Part shown: positions 32,912-41,682 of the stretch, in pieces
Numbering within the stretch: position 1 is the first letter of the stretch
Layout of the letters: each line of letters starts with the position of its first letter
Assembly (NCBI RefSeq): GCF_014203855.1
Contig: NZ_JACHJV010000002.1
Location: 496,001 to 560,000, forward strand
Length of the DNA stretch: 64,000 nt
Direction of reading: 5' to 3'
DNA from: Kitasatospora kifunensis
Lineage (GTDB): Bacteria > Actinomycetota > Actinomycetes > Streptomycetales > Streptomycetaceae
Notes under the pieces: generated by a model
Told to the model about the DNA's origin: nothing
Database searches by the model: none
What the model saw: only the letters and a program-made list of their open reading frames with translations
Translations under genes and position numbers: made by a program

Positions 32912-33423
32912 CTGGACACCTTCTTCCGTGGGTTCGGGCCTACCGGCGCGGCATGGGCCAGCAGCGGTATCGGATCGGCGGACCCGCCTCGAAGCCACCT
33001 GGGGGAGCGCGCCACCCGGCTGTGGGGCGGGCGGCGCGGCTTGACCCGCCCATTCTTAGCGGCCATGGACCGGCCGACAAAGGTCCCCGAGTACGACAGT
33101 GGGCCGTAGCAGGCCCCCCGTCGCAACGGGCTCATCCGAAGCCCGAGCAGGGCGGCTGTGCCTACGGCCGAACGTAGTAGACACCTGGAGTGACGTAACC
33201 GGGCTCACGTTCCGAAGCCCCGCTTCGACGTCCACCCGGCGTCGCCGTCGCGGAGTTCGCCCAGGGCCGAGGGGCAGGAGGCGTGGGCCTGGAGGTGCGC
33301 GGTGTGAGCAGAACCCGCCATGGGCCGCTGTGGGCGGCCACCACCACTGCTGCGCCCGCCGTTGCGGTACGCCGAGTCGGGGCCGGTTCGTGGTGGAAAG
33401 TTAAAGGAGGATACCGTCACCCG
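32912..33423. other. Gap without a recognisable gene
   Basis: 512 nt between divergently oriented genes (membrane cytochrome-like, minus; SURF1, plus). It must contain both promoters. The end holds a strong AAAGGAGG site, 14 nt before the SURF1 GTG. No coding region is supported. Confidence 0.45.
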
Positions 33424-34317
33424 GTGCTGTTCCGAATCCTCCTGACCCGGCGCTGGGTGATCCTGACCCTCGTCTTCTTCGCGATCATCCCGGCGATGGT
33501 CCTGCTCGGGCGATGGCAGTACCACCGCTACGAGCAGACCAACCGGCAGAACACCGTGACCGCCGCCGCGATGAAGGCGCCGCCGGTCGCGATGGACGCG
33601 ATCTCGCACCCCGGTGGGATCGTGCCCACCGCGCAGACGTACCGCCCGGTCTCCGCGACCGGGCACTACGACCCGGCGCACGAGTTCGTGGTCCGCCAGC
33701 GCACCGATGCCGCCGGTGACACGATCGGCTACTACCTGATCACTCCGCTGGTCACCGACGCGGGTGACGTGGTGCTGGTCAACCGCGGGTGGGTCGCCTC
33801 GGGATCGGACGCCACCAGCTTCCCGACGGTGCCGCCGGCCCCCTCGGGCGAGCTGACCGTGACCGGCCGGCTGCGGCCCGACGAGACCTTCCGTCGCGAA
33901 CTCGCCGGCCTGCCGGACCGGATGTTCATGCGGATCAACAGCGGCGAGCAGGCCGCGCGCCTGAAGCAGCCGGTGGTCGCGGGTTACCTGGAACTGGTCT
34001 CCACCAGCCCCACCCCGCCGGCCGCCGACGAGGCCGAGCTCGTGCCGGCCCCCAACGTCACCACCACCAACGACGACGCGGTGGTCGGCCAGGGCGTCCA
34101 CCTGCCCTACGCGATCCAGTGGTGGCTGTTCGCCGCGCTGATCCCGACCGGTTGGGTCGTCCTGCTCCGCCGTGACCTGCGCGAGGCCCGCGAGAAGCAG
34201 GCCGCCGACGAAGCCGCCGCCGCGGCCGGCCCCGGCCCCGACCCCGATCCTGACCCGGAGACCGACAAGACCCCCGTCCCGGCTGCCGAGCCCGAGCCCG
34301 ACCCCGCCCCGCGCTAG
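33424..34317 (+). CDS. SURF1-family cytochrome oxidase assembly protein
   Basis: 297 residues from GTG 33424. SURF1 layout: N-terminal membrane helix ending LLGRWQYHRY (the conserved GRWQ motif), a periplasmic-side domain with VLVNRGWV and DRMFMRIN, and a second membrane helix (WWLFAALIPTGWVVLL), followed by an acidic Pro/Asp-rich tail from about 262. SURF1 proteins help assemble cytochrome c oxidase and insert heme. The tail contains short DPDPDP runs typical of low-complexity extensions in actinomycetes. Confidence 0.92.
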   Translation: MLFRILLTRRWVILTLVFFAIIPAMVLLGRWQYHRYEQTNRQNTVTAAAMKAPPVAMDAISHPGGIVPTAQTYRPVSATGHYDPAHEFVVRQRTDAAGDTIGYYLITPLVTDAGDVVLVNRGWVASGSDATSFPTVPPAPSGELTVTGRLRPDETFRRELAGLPDRMFMRINSGEQAARLKQPVVAGYLELVSTSPTPPAADEAELVPAPNVTTTNDDAVVGQGVHLPYAIQWWLFAALIPTGWVVLLRRDLREAREKQAADEAAAAAGPGPDPDPDPETDKTPVPAAEPEPDPAPR

Positions 34318-34328
34318 CCACACCCCCT

Positions 34329-34371
34329 GAGGCCCTGTGCCGGCACCCCACCCGTGCTGCCACAGGGCCTC
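34329..34371 (+). terminator. Terminator downstream of SURF1 gene
   Basis: 11-bp stem GAGGCCCTGTG (34329-34339) with CACAGGGCCTC (34361-34371); the loop contains a further GCAC/GTGC pair. Starts 12 nt after the stop. Confidence 0.75.
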
Positions 34372-34552
34372 GGCGTACCCGCCCCACCCCGGACGCCGAC
34401 GAGGCGTCCACTCCCGTGTCGAACCACGCAATGCCAGAGATCAACCGCCGCCTCGGGAACACTGTGACGTGGACAGACGGCAGATGGTCGAACGCGCCGC
34501 CCGGCACCGAGGCGGGCAGAGCGGCGCCGGGACGAAAGACGGTGCGACGACC

Positions 34553-35113
34553 ATGACTGTTGTCGAGTACGTCCTCCTGTTCCTGCTGGCCATGATCAGC
34601 GGATTCGGCCTGCCGGGCCCCGGAGACGCGTCCATGATCGCGGCGGGCACGCTGGCCGGCGAAGGCAAGCTCAACATCTGGATCGTGCTCGGCATCAGCA
34701 TGACGGCATGGCTGGCGGGTTCGGTCGTCGGCTTCGTGGTCGGCTTCCGGCAGGGACGCGAGCTCCTCGAGCGGCCGGGATGGTTCGAGAAGAGACGACG
34801 AGAGCTGCTGGCCAAGGGAGATGACGCCTTCGGCCGACGCACGTTCACGGCCTCCATGGTCCTGCCGGCCTTCGTCTCCGGCGTCTTCCGCGTCCGCTTC
34901 CCGTTGTTCCTACTCGGCGCCCTGACCGCAGGCGCAGCTCTGATCGGCCTGTACGTCGGGGTCTCGTACTTCCTGGGCCCAGAGGTCGCCGAGCGCATCG
35001 GCAGCGCCGGCACGAGGGCCGTACTCGGCATCGTGCTCGTCGTCGCCATCGGCCTGGGCATCAGAGCCGCCCTGTCGAAATGGCGAGCCGCCCGGCGCAG
35101 ACGATCGCAGTAA
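34553..35113 (+). CDS. DedA-type (SNARE-associated) membrane protein
   Basis: 186 residues. DedA pattern: an early membrane segment with GFGLPGPGDASMIAAGTLAGEG, a second with GSVVGFVVGFRQGRELLERPGW, and the later FTASMVLPAFVSGVFRVRFPLF segment, then helices to a basic tail (RAARRRRSQ). DedA proteins are lipid scramblase-related and affect envelope stability and phospholipid recycling. Start ATG 34553 is weakly supported; a longer open frame exists upstream without a better ribosome site. Confidence 0.8.
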   Translation: MTVVEYVLLFLLAMISGFGLPGPGDASMIAAGTLAGEGKLNIWIVLGISMTAWLAGSVVGFVVGFRQGRELLERPGWFEKRRRELLAKGDDAFGRRTFTASMVLPAFVSGVFRVRFPLFLLGALTAGAALIGLYVGVSYFLGPEVAERIGSAGTRAVLGIVLVVAIGLGIRAALSKWRAARRRRSQ

Positions 35114-35209
35114 CCGGGCCACCACAAGCGCGGCAACCACCCCCCGTCCAGGACCTGCGCCACCGTCTGACCTCGGCTGTCCGGATAGCCGAAGAGGGAC
35201 TTCACCGCA

Positions 35210-35473
35210 ATGACGGCTCCTACAAGCTCAGCGCGCATCCTCCGTGATGCTCTGGCACAGGTGGCGGCCATCGACGCGGCTACGCTCCCGGAAGACGGGC
35301 TTCTGGAGCAGGATCCCGGGGCCGACGGCCTCGCTCTCCACGAGCTCGTCGTCACCCTGGAGACGCGCCTGAACGTGGTCATCCGGACGAGGAGGCCGGC
35401 CGCACACCAACGCCGACCTGCGCAGGACCTCGCCCGACTGGGCCACCCCACCGGAGAGGGCAGCACCGCATGA
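35210..35473 (+). pseudogene. Degenerate acyl carrier protein
   Basis: 87 codons that still read as an acyl carrier protein up to about residue 58 (RILRDALAQVAAIDAATLPE, ELVVTLETRLNVVI). The conserved DSL becomes DGL (ADGLALHELV), so the phosphopantetheine Ser is Gly, one base away from Ser. After NVVI the frame shifts: the expected PDEEAGRT is found one base over, and the original frame seems restored at DLARLGHPTG. The stop overlaps the FabV start as ATGA. It cannot carry an acyl group as written. It is probably a relic of an ACP-FabV pair, though a sequencing error could explain part of it. Confidence 0.65.
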
Positions 35474-36681
35474 GCACCCAGAAGATCACCCCCAAGCAGC
35501 GGGGCTACCTGATCGTCAACTCCCACCCCACCGGGTGCGAGGCCACCGTCGAGCGGCTGTGGCAGTCCATCGAACCCGTCGACGCGGGCGGCCGGGCGCC
35601 GGTCGCCCTGGTGCTCGGCTCCAGCGCCGGCTACGGCCTGTCGATCCTGCTGGCCGGGTTGCGCCGACACGGCATCCGTGGCGTCGGCGTCTCCTACGAG
35701 AACGCCGGCAACGAGCGGCGCACCGCCACCGCCGGCTGGTACCGCACCGCGGCCACCGCCCGACTGGCGGCCGACGCGGGAGCGGACTTCACCTTCGTCA
35801 ACGCCGACGCCTACGCCGACACCACCCGAACCGAGGTGCTGGAACTGCTGGCCGAGCGGTACGGCCCGGTGGACTACCTGATCTACTCCCTGGCCTCCCC
35901 CCGGCGCACCGACCCGGCAACCGGCGAGGTCCACCATTCGGTGATCAAGCCGATCGGCGAGGCCTACACCTCCCCGTCGCTGGTCTTCGAGGACGGCGCC
36001 GCCACCGTCGGCACCGTCGAACTCGCCCCGGCCGACGAGCCGGAGCGGGCCGCGACCGTGCAGGTGATGGGCGGCACGGACTGGCGGCTGTGGGTCCAGG
36101 CACTGACCGGCGCAGGCCTGCTCGGGCAGGACTTCACCACGGTGGCGCTCTCCTACGTCGGCTCCGAGATCACCGCCCCGGTATACCGTCGCGGCACCAT
36201 CGGCGCGGCCAAGGAACACCTGGAGGCCACCGCCCACGGCCTCAACACCGAGGTGCTGGCCGGCCGCGGCCGCGCCTTCACCGTGGTGGCCGGCGCCGCC
36301 GTCACCCAGGCCTCCACCGCCATCCCCTCCATCGCCCTCTACACCTCACTGCTGCGCAACTCCCTTGGCGCACAAGGCTGGCGCACCACTGGCGACCAAG
36401 CGGTGGACCTGTGGGAGCAGTTGACCGGCGCCCGCCCGCTCGACCTGGACGAGAAGGGCCGCATCCGCCTGGACGGTTGGGAGTTGGCGCAGAGCGTGCA
36501 GGACCGCGTCCGGAAGTTGTGGGAGGACCCGGCCGCCGCGCTGGCCGACGCCCCGGCCGGGCCGACGTGGTTCCACGACCAGTTCCGCGAGCTGTACGGC
36601 TGGGACGTGCCGGGGGTCGACTACCAGGTCCCCGTGGAGACTTCCGTGCCCTGGCCGGTCGCCGTCAGCGCGGCGAGCTGA
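35470..36681 (+). CDS. fabV: Trans-2-enoyl-CoA/ACP reductase, FabV family
   Basis: 403 residues, typical for FabV/TER (about 400). N-terminal NSHPTGCEATVERLWQ and the NADH-binding GSSAGYGLSILLAGLRRHGI are characteristic, as are YLIYSLASPRRTDPATGE and ALSYVGSEITAPVYR with GTIGAAKEHLE containing the catalytic Tyr-x8-Lys. Reduces trans-2-enoyl thioesters in fatty-acid synthesis. It follows a degenerate ACP gene with an ATGA overlap, implying former coupling. It ends with a good terminator at 36695-36719. Confidence 0.95.
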   Translation: MSTQKITPKQRGYLIVNSHPTGCEATVERLWQSIEPVDAGGRAPVALVLGSSAGYGLSILLAGLRRHGIRGVGVSYENAGNERRTATAGWYRTAATARLAADAGADFTFVNADAYADTTRTEVLELLAERYGPVDYLIYSLASPRRTDPATGEVHHSVIKPIGEAYTSPSLVFEDGAATVGTVELAPADEPERAATVQVMGGTDWRLWVQALTGAGLLGQDFTTVALSYVGSEITAPVYRRGTIGAAKEHLEATAHGLNTEVLAGRGRAFTVVAGAAVTQASTAIPSIALYTSLLRNSLGAQGWRTTGDQAVDLWEQLTGARPLDLDEKGRIRLDGWELAQSVQDRVRKLWEDPAAALADAPAGPTWFHDQFRELYGWDVPGVDYQVPVETSVPWPVAVSAAS

Positions 36682-36694
36682 CCGCTTGTTCACC

Positions 36695-36719
36695 GGCTCC
36701 CCGCCCACGACGGGGAGCC
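36695..36719 (+). terminator. Terminator downstream of fabV
   Basis: 9-bp stem GGCTCCCCG (36695-36703) with CGGGGAGCC (36711-36719), 7-nt loop, 14 nt after the fabV stop. Confidence 0.75.
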
Positions 36720-36746
36720 TGCGGGGGCCGCGCGAACGCGATCCCC

Positions 36747-37397
36747 TCAGCCCAGCGATGCGGTGGCGAGCTTGGCGGCGAAGCCGAGGAAGAGCGAGCC
36801 GACGCCGCCGGTCATCGAGGCCGCCAGCCGCTTGCGCCGACGGAACACCGAGGCCAGGCGGTCGCCGCCGAGGATGAGCGCGCTCAGGTAGGACAGGGAG
36901 AAGATCTGCACGATCGCCCCGAGCAGGGCGAACGCCTCGGCCGGGTGGGCGGCGTGCGGATCGACGAACTGGGTGAAGAACGCCAGGAAGAACAGGATCG
37001 CCTTCGGGTTGAGCAGGCTGACGATCAGGGCCTTGTGAAAGGGACGTTCGACGCCGGCCTCGGGCCGGGCCTCGGCCGGCACTCCGGTGTGGCGGCTGCG
37101 CAGGGCGCGTATCGCCGAGCGCAGCATGCCGACGCCCAGGTAGGTGAGGTAGCCGGCGCCGAGATACTTGATCACGTCGAAGGCCGCGGGCGAGTGTGCC
37201 AGCAGTGAGGCCGCGCCGAGCGCGGTGACGGTGATCAGCGTCGTGTCGCCGAGGAACACCCCGAAGGCCGCCCGGTAGCCGACCCGCACCCCCTTGCGGG
37301 CCGCCACCGAGAGCACGTACAGCGAGTTCGGTCCGGGGAGCAGGACGATCAGCAGCGCGCCCAGCGCGTACTCGGGGAGGTTGAGGGTGCCGAACAT
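36747..37397 (-). CDS. LysE/RhtB-family amino-acid exporter (LeuE-like)
   Basis: 216 residues from ATG 37397. About six membrane segments; the family hallmark LLPGPNSLYVLSVAARKGVRVG near the N-terminus and SLLNPKAILFFLAFFTQF around residue 140 are both present. Exports leucine or a similar neutral amino acid. Divergent from an Lrp-type regulator gene with only 75 nt between, the usual arrangement for amino-acid-induced export. A short inverted repeat (CTTG-N5-CAAG, 37424-37436) lies in the gap. Confidence 0.93.
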   Translation of the reverse strand: MFGTLNLPEYALGALLIVLLPGPNSLYVLSVAARKGVRVGYRAAFGVFLGDTTLITVTALGAASLLAHSPAAFDVIKYLGAGYLTYLGVGMLRSAIRALRSRHTGVPAEARPEAGVERPFHKALIVSLLNPKAILFFLAFFTQFVDPHAAHPAEAFALLGAIVQIFSLSYLSALILGGDRLASVFRRRKRLAASMTGGVGSLFLGFAAKLATASLG

Positions 37398-37472
37398 GTC
37401 GAGGCCTTTCGGGTCGCCGTTTTCTTGATCACCAAGTGTTACAGTGACCCGCCGCAACCTGAAGGGGTGATC

Positions 37473-38063
37473 ATGGGCGTTCCGGCCGCTTCACCGAAAG
37501 AACCACGGCATCCACGGCAATCCGCCGATGATCCCTGCGCCCGGTTCGACAGCCTGGACATCCGGCTGCTCGAACTGGTCCAGTCCGAGGGCCGCATCTC
37601 CCTCAGCGAGCTCGGCCGCCGGGTCAACCTGAGCCCGGCCGCGGTGTCCGAGCGGATCCGCCGTCTGGAGGAGGGCGGCACCATCACCGGCTACGCCGCC
37701 ACCGTCTCCCTGGCCCGCCTCGGCTACGGCCTGCTCGCCTTCATCCGCCTCGATCCCGCCGCCGGGATCGGGTTCCGCGACCCCCGGTTGAAGGAGATGA
37801 CCGCCCGGCCCGAAGTCCTCGAAGCCCACCACCTCGTCGGCGAGGACGGCTGGATCCTCAAAGTCGCGGTTCGGGACACCGCCCACCTCGAGGACCTGCT
37901 CGAATACGTCTCCGGCATCGGCCGCACCTCGACCTCGATCGTGCTCTCAACGCCGGTGCACAGCAAGGTCCTACCACCCGCGGGTTCGCTGCCCCGCGCG
38001 ACGCCGGAAGGCACCGCGCAGCACGCGGTGCCTTCCGGGGGATCCGATCGGATCAGGCTTTGA
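37473..38063 (+). CDS. Lrp/AsnC-family regulator
   Basis: 196 residues from ATG 37473 (GAAGGGG upstream). HTH near 25-70 (LDIRLLELVQSEGRISLSEL, then NLSPAAVSERIRRLEEGG), followed by the RAM/ligand domain (EAHHLVGEDGWILKVAVRD). Probably senses an amino acid and controls the divergent LeuE exporter. The reading frame continues about 30 codons beyond the domain, through a strong hairpin (38004-38038), and overlaps the next convergent gene by 11 nt. The true ending may have lost its original stop codon. Confidence 0.92.
   Translation: MGVPAASPKEPRHPRQSADDPCARFDSLDIRLLELVQSEGRISLSELGRRVNLSPAAVSERIRRLEEGGTITGYAATVSLARLGYGLLAFIRLDPAAGIGFRDPRLKEMTARPEVLEAHHLVGEDGWILKVAVRDTAHLEDLLEYVSGIGRTSTSIVLSTPVHSKVLPPAGSLPRATPEGTAQHAVPSGGSDRIRL
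38004..38038. terminator. Strong hairpin terminator inside the end of the Lrp frame
   Basis: Perfect 15-bp stem: 38004-38018 (CCGGAAGGCACCGCG) with 38024-38038, loop CAGCA. It lies between convergent genes and should stop transcription from both sides, yet is still within the Lrp reading frame. Confidence 0.8.
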
Positions 38064-38667
38064 GCAGGTACCAGCCTCCGAGGCCGCTGCAGAAGCTCAC
38101 GTTGAAGGCGCCCTGACGGAAGCCGGCCGGCACGGGCTGGTAGGGGCACATGAACTCGCCGACGCGGGCCAGTTGCATGAACCACGAGCCGATGTTCCCG
38201 CAGCCGGGGACCGTGTGGGCGGTGAGCACGTAACCGGGAGGGATCGGCGAGGTGGCGCAGGTCCACTGGCCGTCGTGGGCCAGCTGCAGGAACCAGGCGT
38301 CGATGCCGCTGCAGCCAACGGCATTGTGGAGGGTGATCACGTAACCAGGGGGGATCGGCGAGGTGGCGCAGGTCCAGATCCCGTTCTGCACGGGCTGCAT
38401 GAACCAGGCGCCGGCATTGTTGCACCCGGCCGGCGCGCGCTGGGTGATCACCCAACCCGGCGGTATGGGCGTGCCGGGGCAGACCCACCCGGGGGACGTG
38501 TGGGGGGCGGTGGCCGGGGCCGCCAAGGGCGCCGCACTTGCCGCGCCGGCGGCCGTGCCGGTGAGGACGGCCACCAGCAGCGCGACCACCCCCACCATCG
38601 CGGCGAGTCGGCTGCGGACCGCCGCCACCGATGAACGACCGAGCAGATGGCGATACCTGATGCTCAC
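38053..38667 (-). CDS. Secreted protein with four Cys-bearing repeats
   Basis: About 204 residues if started at GTG 38667 (the start is uncertain; upstream TTG 38694 and downstream ATG 38598 are alternatives). Signal peptide: ARG-rich start and the run MVGVVALLVAVLTGTAAGAA. After it come four repeats of about 38 residues: a W/C-containing strand, PIPPGYVIT (or a variant), a second Cys, then WFxQ or WYxxK. Each repeat has two Cys, suggesting one disulfide per repeat. I do not recognise the family; a small lectin-like or inhibitor fold is possible. Confidence 0.75.
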   Translation of the reverse strand: MSIRYRHLLGRSSVAAVRSRLAAMVGVVALLVAVLTGTAAGAASAAPLAAPATAPHTSPGWVCPGTPIPPGWVITQRAPAGCNNAGAWFMQPVQNGIWTCATSPIPPGYVITLHNAVGCSGIDAWFLQLAHDGQWTCATSPIPPGYVLTAHTVPGCGNIGSWFMQLARVGEFMCPYQPVPAGFRQGAFNVSFCSGLGGWYLLKA

Positions 38668-38877
38668 TTCACACCGGTCCAATCGAGGGGTCAACGAAGC
38701 GCCGCACGACGGCCGTGCGGCGCCGGGTTGTGGAGCAGAAATGACCCTAGTGGGAACCGATGCGTCTGGTCATCACCGAAGCGATACATCATCAACCTGG
38801 CTGGAAAGCAGCGATATGAGGGACCATCAGCTGATGGTCCCTCATATAGGTCTTTCAGGCCGAGGCGCGCGGGCGGG

Positions 38878-40488
38878 TCAGAGCATCGCCTTCTGCGGCT
38901 CGGTGGGGACCACGATGACGGTGGTCGTGCCGGCGGCCAGGGCCTGGTTGAACTCGCGCTCCAGGTCCTCGGCGCTCTTGACGTCGACCGCGTTGCAGCC
39001 GAAGCCCCGGGCGACTGAGGCGATGTCGATTCCGGGCAGGTCCAGACCCGGAACGCCCGGCGTCTCCTCCAGCAGCGCGAAGGACTTGAGGATCGAGTAC
39101 TCGTGGTTGCGCATGACGACGTAGACGATCGGGAGCCGGTGCTGCGCGGCCGTCCAGATGGACTGCACGGAGTACTGGAACGAGCCGTCGCCGATGAGCC
39201 CGATGACCGGCCGGCTCACGCCCCGCTCCCGGTCGCCCAGGGCGACGCCGACGGCCGCGGGGGTACCCCAGCCGATGCCGCCGCTGGCCGTGGCGAAGAA
39301 CGATCCGGTCCGGACCGTGGGGAGCCACTCCAACTGCTGGGCCATGGTGGAGGTCGACTCGTTGACGATGACCGCGTCGGCCGGCCTGAGGCGGCTGAGT
39401 ACGGCGTAGACCTCCGGCGGGGTCATCGGGCTGTTCGGCGTCTGCGGCAGGACACGCGGCCGGGGCATCGGCTCCGGGGCGGTGCGCCCGGATCCTTCCT
39501 CGACCATGTCCAGCAGCAGGTCGATCGCGATCTTCGGGTCGCCGAGCAGGCTGTCGCCGACGCGCGCCGCCGCGGCGACGGCAGGGTCCGCGGTGATCTG
39601 GAGGAGTTCCGTGCCTTCGGGCAGGTAGGAGCCCGAGACGTAGGGGTAGTACCGGAACACCTCCGCGCCGATCACGATGGCCAGGTCGTGGCCGGCCAGC
39701 CGGTTGCTGATGTCCTTCTGGCTCATGCCGAGCGGGCCTTGGAACAGCGGGTGGTCCTCGGGGAAGGAGGCGCGGTCGAGCAGCGGGGCGCCGTAGACGG
39801 CCGCGCGCAGCTTCTGTGCCAGGGCGACGGCCCCGTCCCAGGCGTCGGCGCGGTCGACCTCGGGGCCGAAGACGATCGCGGGGCGGCGGCTGGCGCGGAT
39901 GCGGTCGGCGAACTCGCGCAGCCGCGCCACGTCCGGGGTGGCCCGGTGACTGAAGGTCCGAATGCGGTCGAAGCCGGACAGCGGCTGCTTCCAGTCGTCC
40001 AGCGGGATCGAGAGGTAGACCGGTCCCGCCGGCGGTTGCAGTGCTGTCACGTAGGCGCGCATGAACGCCTCGGGCACGTCCTCGGCGCGTACGGGCTCGT
40101 AGGCCCACTTCACCCAGGGCTGGGGCAGCGTGACGGCCTCGCGGTTGCCCAGGTACGGCTCGCCGATCACGAGCTCGCGGTGCTGCTGGCCCGAGGTGAC
40201 GATCAGGGGCGTGTTTCCGCGGTAGGCCGCCACGAGGTTCCCGATGGCGTTCCCCATACCGGCCGAGGAGTGCACGTTCACCAGAGCCGGGCGCCGGGTG
40301 ACCTGGGCGAAGGCGTCGGCCATCGCGATGACGCTCGCCTCCTGCAGCCCCAGGACGTAGGTGAAGTCCTCGGGGAAGTCCTGCAGGAACGTCTGTTCGG
40401 TCGAGCCGGGATTCCCGAAGACCGTGGTCAGCCCGAGGGACCGGAGCAGCTCGTAGGTGACGGTTCGGACGGTGGACTGATTCGCCAT
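38878..40488 (-). CDS. Thiamine-diphosphate enzyme, benzoylformate-decarboxylase-like
   Basis: 536 residues from ATG 40488 (an in-frame ATG 21 nt upstream is possible). ThDP-enzyme layout: VFGNPGSTEQTF, then GLQEASVIAMADAFA (Glu50, the ThDP-activating acid), NVHSSAGMGNAIGNL with His73 as in benzoylformate decarboxylase, and the C-terminal ThDP loop GDGSFQYSVQSIW (about 438). Probably decarboxylates an aryl or branched 2-oxoacid to the aldehyde. No mandelate or other catabolic genes are adjacent, so the pathway is unclear; oxalyl-CoA decarboxylase and acetolactate synthase are less likely from the motif pattern. Confidence 0.88.
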   Translation of the reverse strand: MANQSTVRTVTYELLRSLGLTTVFGNPGSTEQTFLQDFPEDFTYVLGLQEASVIAMADAFAQVTRRPALVNVHSSAGMGNAIGNLVAAYRGNTPLIVTSGQQHRELVIGEPYLGNREAVTLPQPWVKWAYEPVRAEDVPEAFMRAYVTALQPPAGPVYLSIPLDDWKQPLSGFDRIRTFSHRATPDVARLREFADRIRASRRPAIVFGPEVDRADAWDGAVALAQKLRAAVYGAPLLDRASFPEDHPLFQGPLGMSQKDISNRLAGHDLAIVIGAEVFRYYPYVSGSYLPEGTELLQITADPAVAAAARVGDSLLGDPKIAIDLLLDMVEEGSGRTAPEPMPRPRVLPQTPNSPMTPPEVYAVLSRLRPADAVIVNESTSTMAQQLEWLPTVRTGSFFATASGGIGWGTPAAVGVALGDRERGVSRPVIGLIGDGSFQYSVQSIWTAAQHRLPIVYVVMRNHEYSILKSFALLEETPGVPGLDLPGIDIASVARGFGCNAVDVKSAEDLEREFNQALAAGTTTVIVVPTEPQKAML

Positions 40489-40828
40489 GGTTTTCTGCCT
40501 GCCTTCCATGCAGCCTCGTACTGAGCGTTTGAGAAAGCCTTGAAGGCTGCCTCGACTCGTTCGGCACTTCCGTCAGCGAGCGCAGTCACCCTCCCGCCGA
40601 GTCCTGCAAGGCGTCCCCGATTGATTCCCCGGTGCCGGCGCCATGTACCACTCCTGTCCGCCATACGCGAACCTAACCACCGGAACCCGGCGCCGCTGCC
40701 CCCATGTCGAATTGGCTGGGGGAGTGGGTCCGGGTTCCTGGGTTTAGTGGGTCGGGATCGGCCCTGTGTGGCGGCTGGCACGCGTACGGGTGTCTTCGCA
40801 GCGCGTGGGGTGGTGGGTGTCCGTCCGT
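40489..40828. other. Gap without a recognisable gene
   Basis: 340 nt between the sortase stop and the benzoylformate-decarboxylase-like start (both minus strand). It should hold the promoter of the latter. No further feature is supported. Confidence 0.45.
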
Positions 40829-41563
40829 CTATGTGGGGTTGATGAGATGGGCATAGACGACGGTGTTGCCAAGGTATTTCTGTTCTTTCTTGTTGAAGTC
40901 GCCGCCGCAGGTGATGAGTCGCAGTTCCGGGCGGTCGGCGGCGTCGTAGACCTGGGCGTCGGGGAAGGCGTTGAGGGGGTAGGTCTCGACGGCGTCGACG
41001 GTGAAGAGGGCGGTGTGGCCGTCTGCCTGGTCGACTTCGATGTCGCTGCCCTTCTTGAGCAGTCCGAGCTTGTAGAAGACGGCGGGACCGGTCATGGAGT
41101 CGACATGGCCGGCGATGACGGCCGTGCCGACGGCTCCGGGTCGGGTTCCGTCCTTGTACCAGCCGGCGCGCTTGGTGTCGTTGGGGTCGGGGGCCTCCAG
41201 GACTCCGTCGGGCTGCAGGCTGAGTCCGGTGAGGGGGGCGTCGACGCCCAGTGAGGGGATCTTGACGCGGGTAGGGGCCGGGACGGCGGGTGGGGCGATC
41301 TCCTGCGGCTCGGGCTCCAGCTCCAGCTCCGGCTCGTCTGAGGCGGAGGCGGAGGCTGCGGGTGGGCCGTTCGGGGGACTCTGGGGGGTGGGGGTGGGGG
41401 ACTTGCTGCTGCTGGGGTGGCTGGCGAAGGCCTGGGCCGCAGACGGTCGCGGGGGCGCGGTTGTCCGTGAGCCGTTGTGGATCAGCCATACTCCGCTGGT
41501 CAGAGCGATGGCGGAGAGGGCTGCTACCGATGCCCGCAGGGCTGTCGGCGGAAGCTGGCGCAT
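40829..41563 (-). CDS. Class F sortase
   Basis: 244 residues from ATG 41563. N-terminal membrane anchor (ASVAALSAIALTSGVWLI), a Pro/Ser/Glu linker to about residue 95, then the sortase barrel: KIPSLGVDAPLTGL, AGHVDS with catalytic His153, and LRLITCGG with catalytic Cys219. Class F sortases of actinobacteria often lie next to their substrate gene. The catalytic Arg could not be placed with confidence in the YLGNTVVYAHL end. Same strand as, and 120 nt after, the surface-protein gene at 41683, so the two probably work together. Confidence 0.88.
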   Translation of the reverse strand: MRQLPPTALRASVAALSAIALTSGVWLIHNGSRTTAPPRPSAAQAFASHPSSSKSPTPTPQSPPNGPPAASASASDEPELELEPEPQEIAPPAVPAPTRVKIPSLGVDAPLTGLSLQPDGVLEAPDPNDTKRAGWYKDGTRPGAVGTAVIAGHVDSMTGPAVFYKLGLLKKGSDIEVDQADGHTALFTVDAVETYPLNAFPDAQVYDAADRPELRLITCGGDFNKKEQKYLGNTVVYAHLINPT

Positions 41564-41682
41564 CGAGTGGACTCTCCTCGAAGGGTGTCGTGGGGGATCG
41601 GGGGACAGCGCCGCTCCCCGAGGCATGAAGTTGCTCGGGGAACGGCGCTTGTGTGGGGTGGGGTGGGGGTTGTGAGTGGTGG

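Noticed and set aside
34441..36237. Long minus-strand frame opposite DedA and FabV
   Set aside because: Antisense to two well-supported genes, low-complexity composition, no domain.
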